The translations under genes were made by a program, and so were the position numbers. Positions 1 to 12,114 of a DNA stretch of 64,000 bases are shown piece by piece. The stretch's first letter is position 1; each line of letters begins with the position of its first letter. Below the pieces are notes generated by a model. The model was not told the origin of the DNA. It worked only from the letters and a program-made list of their open reading frames with translations, and made no database searches. Source of the DNA: Geodermatophilus sp. TF02-6 (GTDB lineage Bacteria; Actinomycetota; Actinomycetes; Mycobacteriales; Geodermatophilaceae). The DNA is taken from assembly GCF_003319115.1 (NCBI RefSeq), contig NZ_QOHF01000016.1:57708-121707 (forward strand), read 5' to 3'.

Positions 1-1229
1 GCTCCCCGTGCGCCCGGCGGGCGGCTTCCCCGGATCAGCTCGGTGTACGTGCGGGCGTGGAACCCGGCGATCTGCGACCACGTCCAGCCGGCCGAGCGCG
101 CCGGCCCGGCCGCGGCCAGCCGCGCGGCCAGGGCACGGTCGGAGAGCACCGCGAGCAGCGCGTCGGCCAGGGCGGCAGTGTCCCGCGGCGGCACCCGCAG
201 GACGCCGTCGACCTCGGTGGGCCGGTCGAGCACGCCCGGCGGCGCGGTGGCGACGGTCGGGACCCCGTGGCCGAGCGCGGCGAGCAGGGAGCCGGACTTG
301 GCGGTCACCCCGGCGTCGAACGGGAAGACGGCGGCGTCCGCGCCCTGCAGCAGCCCGGACACCTCCTCCGCGGGCAGGTAGCCGGTGACCGAGACGGCGT
401 CGGCGACCCCGCAGCGGCGGGCGGTGTCCTCGAGCCGGCGGCGCATCGCCGTGGCGGCCTCCTGCCGCACCGAGTGGCTCTGCTCGCCGCCGGCGAGGAC
501 GAGCCGGACCCCGGGCAGCACCCGGCGGACGGCGGCGAGCGCCTCGATGAGGCGGTCGAGCCCCTTGACCGGGTGGAGGAAGCCGAAGAAGACCACGAGG
601 GCGGCGTCCCCGGGCAGGCCCAGCCGGGCGCGCAGCGCCCCGCGGGGGTCGGCGCGGCCGGCCCGGGGCACCGGGATGTTGGAGGCGATGGGCAGGAACG
701 CCGCCTCGCGGCCGGGGCAGCGGGCCGCCACCACCTCGGCGTGCTCCGGCGCGGTCACCAGCAGGCGGGCCGCCCGCCGCGTCAGCGCCAGCGTCTCCCG
801 GTCCACGCCCCACCGGCGCTCCGCGGCCGACCAGGCGGCCGCGCGCAGCGGCCCGCCGACGCCGTCGGCCGTCCACACGCCGTACTCGTGCAGCGTCGCG
901 ACCACCGGGACACCGGCCGGCAGGAGCAGCGGCAGCAGCCCCACGGCCCGGGAGAAGCCGAAGGCCGACGGCGCGAACTGCACGTGCACCACGTCCAGCG
1001 ACAGCCGCGCGAGGATCCGGGCGGCGCGCAGCACGCCGGGGACGCCCCAGCCGTCGGTCACCCCGACGACCTCCTCGGTGCGGGTCCCGGCGTACCGGCG
1101 CGCGGTGCACACCAGGGCCTCGCACCCGCCTGCCCGCAGCCCGCCGGCGAGGTGGCGGGTGTAGTCGGCCACGCCGTCGCGCGCCGGGTCGAAGTGCCCG
1201 CACACCAGTCCCACGCGCAGTCGACCCAC
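1..1229 (-). CDS. Glycosyltransferase family 4 protein (3' end outside window)
   Basis: About 409 residues are visible and the frame stays open off the left edge, so the C-terminus is missing. The N-terminus (GLVCGHFDPARDGVADY) is typical of the acceptor-side Rossmann domain of GT-B enzymes. Later come the loop HPVKGLDRLIEAL and a donor-site region ending SLLAALGHGVPTVAT, as in GT4 enzymes that transfer a sugar from a nucleotide-sugar. The usual EX7E pair is not clear. I prefer the GTG at 1229 because GGAAGG lies about 8 nt upstream; a GTG at 1235 almost touches that site. It is divergent from phaB. The acceptor and product (glycan, glycolipid or envelope polymer) cannot be told from sequence. 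Confidence 0.85.
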   Translation of the reverse strand, partial: MGRLRVGLVCGHFDPARDGVADYTRHLAGGLRAGGCEALVCTARRYAGTRTEEVVGVTDGWGVPGVLRAARILARLSLDVVHVQFAPSAFGFSRAVGLLPLLLPAGVPVVATLHEYGVWTADGVGGPLRAAAWSAAERRWGVDRETLALTRRAARLLVTAPEHAEVVAARCPGREAAFLPIASNIPVPRAGRADPRGALRARLGLPGDAALVVFFGFLHPVKGLDRLIEALAAVRRVLPGVRLVLAGGEQSHSVRQEAATAMRRRLEDTARRCGVADAVSVTGYLPAEEVSGLLQGADAAVFPFDAGVTAKSGSLLAALGHGVPTVATAPPGVLDRPTEVDGVLRVPPRDTAALADALLAVLSDRALAARLAAAGPARSAGWTWSQIAGFHARTYTELIRGSRPPGARG

Positions 1230-1294
1230 CGTCACCCCCTTCCGCGGTGCCCGGTCCTGCCCGCCGCCTCCGCCCGGTCCCGCCGGGCGGCCTC

Positions 1295-1346
1295 CGGACC
1301 GCCGCTCCGGACCGCCGCTCCGGACCGCCGCTCCGGACCACCGCTC
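1295..1346. repeat. Four tandem 13-bp repeats in the glycosyltransferase/phaB intergenic region
   Basis: The unit CGGACCGCCGCTC occurs four times head to tail, the last copy with one substitution. It sits in the 320-bp divergent intergenic region, about 200 bp before phaB. No gene is visible in the rest of that interval. It could be an operator array or simple slippage. Confidence 0.8.
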
Positions 1347-1552
1347 CGGATCATCGCCGCGGACCGGCGGGGTTGACCAGGCCCGGCCGCGCGGCTCGCC
1401 GTCCGGCCGGGAACCGCCTCTCCCCGTTGCCATGTGGGCCCGGTCACAGCATGCTGCTGCCGTACCGGTGCCGGCGCGGTGGCGGCGTGGTAGACCGGCG
1501 TCGGACCTGGAACGAGACGGACGCACCCTCTTGCCCTGTCGAGGAGGACCCG

Positions 1553-2368
1553 GTGACAGCGACCCAGGAACGCACGATCAGGACCGGTGACAAGCTCCTC
1601 GGCCGGGTGGCCTTCGTGACCGGCGGGACGCGGGGGATCGGCGCGGCGATCTGCCGCAGCTTCGCCGCGCAGGGCGCCGACGTGGCCGCCGGCTACAGCG
1701 GCAACACCGAGCGGGCCGAGGCGTTCGCCGAGGAGTTCGCCACGGCCTACCCGGACAGCCGGATGACCGTGCACCGCGGCGACATCGCCGACCCCGACGA
1801 CTGCCGCCGCACCGTCACCGAGGTGATCGAGCAGCACGGCCGGCTCGACATCCTGGTCAACAACGCCGGCATCACCGCCGACCGCACCGTGCTGAAGATG
1901 AGCGACCAGGACTGGCGGCGGGTGATCGACGTCAACCTCTCCGGGGCCTTCTACCTGTCCCAGGCCGCCATGGCGCACATGCTGGAACGAGGCAGCGGGC
2001 GGATCGTGATGATCTCCTCGGTGATCGGGGAGACCGGCGGCATCGGCCAGGCGAACTACTCCTCGGCCAAGGCCGGGCTGCTCGGCCTGACCAAGACCCT
2101 GGCCCGCGAGGCCGCGATGCAGCTGCAGCGCAGCGGCAACACCGACGGCGTCGGCATCACCGTCAACGCCGTCACCCCGGGCTACACCGCCACCGAGATG
2201 CTCGCGACGGTGCCCGAGAAGGTGCTCGACGGGCTGCGGTCCAAGATCCCGCTCGGCCGGCTGGGCGAGCCGGAGGAGGTCGCCCGCGTCGTGCACTTCC
2301 TCGCCGCCGACGCCTCGGGCTACATCACCGGCCAGGTGTGGGGGGTCAACGGCGGCCTCGACATGTGA
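1553..2368 (+). CDS. phaB: Acetoacetyl-CoA reductase / 3-oxoacyl reductase PhaB (SDR)
   Basis: A 271-residue classical short-chain dehydrogenase. Visible are the cofactor loop TGGTRGIG, the NNAG structural motif, and a catalytic YxxxK at Tyr169/Lys173 within GIGQANYSSAKAG, which is PhaB-like. The C-terminal VWGVNGGLDM also fits PhaB. The family uses NADPH to reduce acetoacetyl-CoA to (R)-3-hydroxybutyryl-CoA, the PHB monomer. The GTG start is chosen because GAGGAGG lies 6 nt upstream; a longer open frame to 1247 has no support. It is first in an apparent operon with the carboxylase (49-nt gap) and the KAS III-like synthase, and phaC follows convergently, which supports a PHB role. A general FabG function is the alternative. 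Confidence 0.9.
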   Translation: MTATQERTIRTGDKLLGRVAFVTGGTRGIGAAICRSFAAQGADVAAGYSGNTERAEAFAEEFATAYPDSRMTVHRGDIADPDDCRRTVTEVIEQHGRLDILVNNAGITADRTVLKMSDQDWRRVIDVNLSGAFYLSQAAMAHMLERGSGRIVMISSVIGETGGIGQANYSSAKAGLLGLTKTLAREAAMQLQRSGNTDGVGITVNAVTPGYTATEMLATVPEKVLDGLRSKIPLGRLGEPEEVARVVHFLAADASGYITGQVWGVNGGLDM

Positions 2369-2417
2369 CCCGGAGGTCCGCCGCCGTCCGCAGGGTCCAC
2401 GAGGGGGAGGGGCTCGG

Positions 2418-8021
<5,604 letters not shown>

Positions 8022-8041
8022 CCCGAGCAGAGAGGACTGCG

Positions 8042-10000
8042 ATGAACGCCTTCGTCCTGAACCGGCACGGCCGCATGGTGTTCCCCTCGAACATCATGCC
8101 CGAGCTGGACTTCTCCACCGTGGAGACGCTCGACCAGCTCGACAGCGTCATCCGCCGCGACTTCGAGACCAAGGCCCCCAGCGGGACCGACATCCTCGAG
8201 CGGGTGCGCACCGGCGCCTACGCGACCCGCTACGACCTGATGCGCGACCTGGCGCTCAACCTGTTCTGGGCCAACCGGTTCTCGATCACCATGTACGACA
8301 AGCGGCCCACCCGCTGGGCCGACCTCCCGCGGACCCGCTCCGACGTGTTCCTGCCGGTCCTGGAGCCGTGGGAGGACGGCGAGACGAAGGTGCGCGCCGT
8401 CCAGGACGCCTACCCGCAGCTGTCGGCCCGGTGGAACGCCGACTGCGAGGACCGCATCTTCGACGTCCTCTTCGACGTCTTCGCCAACCGCCGCCACCAC
8501 GCCTCCACGCTGCCGGCGGTCAAGCCCACGGTCGCGGAGTTCCTGGAGCAGCCGGGCAACCTGACCTTCCGGCTGCCGTCCTACGACCCGGACTACCCGG
8601 TCTACGACTACGACGACATCCTCGACGTGAACGAGGACGTGCCCGAGCTCGAGGCGCTGCACCGGTGGGCGATGGTGCTGCACAACCAGTATCCGTGGGA
8701 CCGCGCGCAGATGGAGCTGGCCGAGGCCGGTCAGCTCAAGGACGACGACTGGGTGGTCGCCTTCCACCCGCGGGACAAGGAGGTGCGGGCCTTCCTGCGC
8801 CGGCTGCGCGCGGGCGTCGCACCTGGGCACGCCGCCGCCCCGCGGGAGTCCCGGCCGCCGGTGCGGCCGTACCCGGAGGTCGACGTCCGCCGGCGCTTCG
8901 CGGTGCTACCGCGGCTGGAGGCGCTGGCCGCGGTGCACGGCGACCAGGTGTGCAGCAACGACGACCTGATCCGCAACACCGCCTACAACTGGTCGCCGAT
9001 GAGCGCCGAGGAGATCTCGACCAAGACGGGCATCGAGGAGCGCCGGTACAGCTCGCTGCCCCTGGAGGAGCTGGCACTGCAGGCCGCCGAGGCCGCGCTG
9101 GGCAAGGCCGGCCGCCAGCCGGAGGAGATCGGCGCGGTGCTGGTGTGCACCTGCACCAGCTCCCGGCTGATCCCGTCGCTGGCCACCTACCTGTGCGGTC
9201 AGCTGGGCATGCACCAGGTGTTCGCCGCCTACGACCTCATCGCCGCCTGCGCCGGCATGCCCTACGGCGTCGCCGACGCCACCCGGCTGCTGCAGGAGGT
9301 CGAGCGGCCGGTGCTGGTGGTCTGCGTGGAGAAGTTCTCCGACAAGATCGGCAACGTGCGCACGTCGCGGATGATCTTCGGGGACGGCGCGGCGGCGATG
9401 GTCGTGGGCCCGGCCCCCGAGGGCGCGGACACCGACATCGACGTCCTGAAGACCTACGCCAGCGGCCCGGCCAGCGAGGTCAACTCGATCCTCTGGCCCA
9501 ACCCCGAGTTCGACAACAACATCACCGTGTTCGGGCCGCAGGTCAAGGCGTTGGCCGGGCGCTACCTGGCGCAGATGATCGAGGAGATCTCCGCGTTGCC
9601 GCACCCGGAGGGGCAGGACGGTTCGCTGCTGGACAGCGTCGAGCTGATCGTGCCGCACCAGGCCAACAAGACGATGGTGATCGGCCTGGCCGAACGCGCC
9701 GGGCTGACCGCCGACCAGCTCTACTTCAACATCGAGCAGGTGGGCAACACCTCGTCGGCGAGCATCCCGCTGGCCATCCACGACGCGGTGCGCGACGGCG
9801 TGATCTCCTCGCCGCTGCGGATCTTCGCCCCCGGCTTCGGTGCGGGCGCCGTGGCCGGGTACGCGGTGATGCGGGTCGACCCGGCCGTGGTCGCCGTCCA
9901 GGAGCCTGCGTCGGCCGACACCGACTCTCCGCCGCACACCGGCGGCGAGTCGGCCGAGCCCTCCACGGCGTCCGAGGACGTGCAGGCCGCCTTCGGCTGA
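8042..10000 (+). CDS. KAS III-like ketoacyl synthase with a 290-residue N-terminal extension
   Basis: A 652-residue protein, about twice normal FabH length. The C-terminal part (from about 305) is a thiolase-fold KAS III with the full triad: Cys403 (AACAGMPYG), His539 (VPHQANK) and Asn569 (GNTSSASIPLA); the His-Asn spacing of 30 equals that of E. coli FabH. The N-terminal 290 residues, rich in Asp/Tyr/Trp, match no domain I recognise. A Ser/Thr/Glu tail follows the fold. KAS III enzymes condense acyl-CoA with malonyl-ACP, and some (NphT7 type) make acetoacetyl-CoA from acetyl-CoA and malonyl-CoA. Position after a carboxylase and near phaB and phaC favours the second role, by inference. ATG at 8042 follows AGAGAGG. 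Confidence 0.85.
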   Translation: MNAFVLNRHGRMVFPSNIMPELDFSTVETLDQLDSVIRRDFETKAPSGTDILERVRTGAYATRYDLMRDLALNLFWANRFSITMYDKRPTRWADLPRTRSDVFLPVLEPWEDGETKVRAVQDAYPQLSARWNADCEDRIFDVLFDVFANRRHHASTLPAVKPTVAEFLEQPGNLTFRLPSYDPDYPVYDYDDILDVNEDVPELEALHRWAMVLHNQYPWDRAQMELAEAGQLKDDDWVVAFHPRDKEVRAFLRRLRAGVAPGHAAAPRESRPPVRPYPEVDVRRRFAVLPRLEALAAVHGDQVCSNDDLIRNTAYNWSPMSAEEISTKTGIEERRYSSLPLEELALQAAEAALGKAGRQPEEIGAVLVCTCTSSRLIPSLATYLCGQLGMHQVFAAYDLIAACAGMPYGVADATRLLQEVERPVLVVCVEKFSDKIGNVRTSRMIFGDGAAAMVVGPAPEGADTDIDVLKTYASGPASEVNSILWPNPEFDNNITVFGPQVKALAGRYLAQMIEEISALPHPEGQDGSLLDSVELIVPHQANKTMVIGLAERAGLTADQLYFNIEQVGNTSSASIPLAIHDAVRDGVISSPLRIFAPGFGAGAVAGYAVMRVDPAVVAVQEPASADTDSPPHTGGESAEPSTASEDVQAAFG

Positions 10001-10009
10001 GCCGCCCCG

Positions 10010-10041
10010 CCCGGGTCCGGCGGGATGCCGCCGGACCCGGG
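10010..10041. terminator. Perfect 14-bp stem between convergent KAS and phaC
   Basis: CCCGGGTCCGGCGG, a GATG loop, then the exact reverse complement. It lies just after the synthase stop and just before the phaC stop on the other strand. There is no T-tract, so it is a bidirectional GC hairpin terminator of the actinobacterial kind. Confidence 0.75.
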
Positions 10042-10048
10042 CACGGGG

Positions 10049-11797
10049 TCAGCTGGCGACGGGGCGGCGGTCGCGGACGTAGGAGCCGGGCGCCGGCTCC
10101 AGCGGCGGGTGCGCCGCGCTGCCCAGCGCCTCCCGGGCCGGCTCCTCGGCGCCGGAGCGCTGCAGGATCCACTCCGACCAGGGCTCCCACCAGCTGCCGG
10201 TGTGCTGCTCGGCCGACGCCCGCCAGGCGTGCGGGTCGGGGCCGGGCTCGCCGCCGGTCCAGTAGCTCATCTTCGGGTTGCCGGGCGGGTTGACCAGGCT
10301 CTGGATGTGCCCGCTGGAGCTGAGCACGAAGGTGCTCGGGCCGGAGAGCAGCTGCGTGGTGCGGTAGCAGCCGTCCCACGGGGTCAGGTGGTCGGTGAGC
10401 GCGCCGGTGACGAACGTGGGCACGGTGATCCGGGACAGGTGCACCGGCGTGCCGAGCACCTTGAGCCTGCCGGGCCGGATCAGCGAGTTGTGCGCGAAGA
10501 TGTCGAGGAACTGCTCGTGCAGCGTCGCCGGCAGGTTGGTGCCGTCGGCGTTCCAGGCGAGGATGTCGAACGCCGGCGGGTCCTCGCCCATCAGCCACTG
10601 GTTGACCAGGTAGTTGAAGACCAGGTCGTCGGGGCGCATCCAGGTGAACACCGCGCCCATGTCCCGGGCGCTGATGACGCCGCGGCGGCGGCTGTTGCGG
10701 CGGGCGAGGTCGAGCAGCCGCGGCCCGGAGAAGGCGCCCAGCGGCGCCTTGGAGGAGAAGTCGAGCAGGGTGACGGCGTACCCGGCCGAGTGCACCCGGT
10801 CGTCGCCGGTGGTGGCGAGGTGGTTGAGCGCGGTGGTCATCACCTGGCCGCCGGCGCACAGGCCCAGGGTGTTCACGTCGGGGGAGCCGGTGATCTCCCG
10901 GGCCACGTCGGCGGCGCGGACGACGGCGCCGGCGTAGGTGTCCAGGCCCCAGTCGGCCTGCTCCCGCGTCGGGTTGCGCCAGCTGATCATGAACACCTGC
11001 AGGCCGCGGCTGACCGCGTACTCGACCAGGCTGCGCCCGGGCCGCAGGTCGAGGAAGTAGAAGCGGCCGATCGGCGGCGGCACGATGACCAGCGGCCGCT
11101 GCCGCACCCGCTGGGTCGTCGGCGTGTACTGGATCAGCTCGATGACCTCGTCACGGTGGACGACGGCCCCGGGTGTGATGCCGAGGTCCTCGCCCACGGT
11201 GAACGCGCTGCGGTCGACCTGGGCGGGCAGCCCGCGGTTGTACCGGATGTCGTGCAGCATGTGCCCGAGCCCGCGCGCCACGCTGCGCCCGCCGGTGTCG
11301 AAGGCGCGCTTGAGGGCCGCCGGGTTGCCCATCAGGGTGTTGGTGGGCGCCATCGCGCTGGTCAGCGCGTTGAGCACGAACCGCGCCCCCTCGACCTCCC
11401 GCCAGTCCCCGCCACCGGTGGCGTAGTCGTCGACCAGCCGCTCGATCGACCCGGTCAGCGCCAGGTAGCTCTGCGCGAGGCGCCGGTAGGCGGGGTTGCC
11501 CGACCACGCCGGGTCGGCGAAGCGCTTGTCCTTGGGGGAGGGGGCGATCGCGTCGGTACCCCGCAGGATGCGGACGGCGTCGCGGCCGAAGGTGGCCACC
11601 TCCCGGGCCACCGGGCGGGGCTGGGTGAACACCGACAGCAGGCTGCGGGCGATGCCGCCCGCGGTGGGGACGGGGACGTCCTCGGCCCCCTCCACCGAGG
11701 CCAGCGCCTCGGACTCCCGTCGGGGGACGGGCGCCACTGCTTCGTCGGACCGCCGGTCGGCGGGGTCCTGCTGCGGTGTCCGGATCGTCCTGGTCAC
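10049..11797 (-). CDS. phaC: Poly(3-hydroxyalkanoate) synthase PhaC
   Basis: A 582-residue alpha/beta-hydrolase-fold polymerase that links (R)-3-hydroxyacyl-CoA into PHA at the granule surface. The lipase-like box is GLCAGGQ with nucleophile Cys314, and the triad is completed by Asp469 (LTDHLTPW) and His497 (SSSGHIQSL), close to positions 319/480/508 of the Cupriavidus class I enzyme. An N-terminal region (TNTLMGNPAALKRAFDTGG) is also PhaC-like. The length fits class I, which needs no PhaE or PhaR partner. GTG at 11797 has AGGAGG 4 nt upstream. It converges on phaB-carboxylase-KAS and is probably functionally linked to them. A palindrome overlaps its leader. No phasin or depolymerase gene is in the window. 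Confidence 0.95.
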   Translation of the reverse strand: MTRTIRTPQQDPADRRSDEAVAPVPRRESEALASVEGAEDVPVPTAGGIARSLLSVFTQPRPVAREVATFGRDAVRILRGTDAIAPSPKDKRFADPAWSGNPAYRRLAQSYLALTGSIERLVDDYATGGGDWREVEGARFVLNALTSAMAPTNTLMGNPAALKRAFDTGGRSVARGLGHMLHDIRYNRGLPAQVDRSAFTVGEDLGITPGAVVHRDEVIELIQYTPTTQRVRQRPLVIVPPPIGRFYFLDLRPGRSLVEYAVSRGLQVFMISWRNPTREQADWGLDTYAGAVVRAADVAREITGSPDVNTLGLCAGGQVMTTALNHLATTGDDRVHSAGYAVTLLDFSSKAPLGAFSGPRLLDLARRNSRRRGVISARDMGAVFTWMRPDDLVFNYLVNQWLMGEDPPAFDILAWNADGTNLPATLHEQFLDIFAHNSLIRPGRLKVLGTPVHLSRITVPTFVTGALTDHLTPWDGCYRTTQLLSGPSTFVLSSSGHIQSLVNPPGNPKMSYWTGGEPGPDPHAWRASAEQHTGSWWEPWSEWILQRSGAEEPAREALGSAAHPPLEPAPGSYVRDRRPVAS

Positions 11798-11806
11798 GAA
11801 TCCTCC

Positions 11807-11822
11807 TGTGAGACAGCTCACA
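11807..11822. promoter_or_regulatory. Palindrome in the phaC leader
   Basis: TGTGAG-ACAG-CTCACA is a perfect 6-bp inverted repeat that begins at the Shine-Dalgarno sequence of phaC. It could be a repressor operator or an RNA hairpin limiting ribosome access. The remaining 290 bp up to 12114 shows no gene. Confidence 0.5.
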
Positions 11823-12114
11823 CGACCCTCTGACCGTAGCGCCTGGAGCGCGCTCCCGGCCGGGCGGCTCGTGCTCGAACCGGGCTGCCTCGGCGGAGGG
11901 CGAGCCGGGGACGTCGAGCACCTCGAGGGCGACCAGCCGCCGGTGACGACGTATCGAGTGCGGTGGACGGTGCCGACAGCCCCCGGCCGATCACGGGCCC
12001 CACCTCGAGCCCGTTCCGGAGGCCGCTCGGCCGCCACTGCACCCGGGGACCCCGGGGCCGGCCCCGTGCGGCGGCCCACGGCGAGCTGCCGGTCGCTTCC
12101 GCGGTGGCCGGCGC

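Noticed and set aside
57..1376. Long open frame on the plus strand opposite the glycosyltransferase
   Set aside because: Arg/Gly/Pro/His-rich composition typical of antisense frames in high-GC DNA; the minus strand reads as a clear GT4 enzyme.
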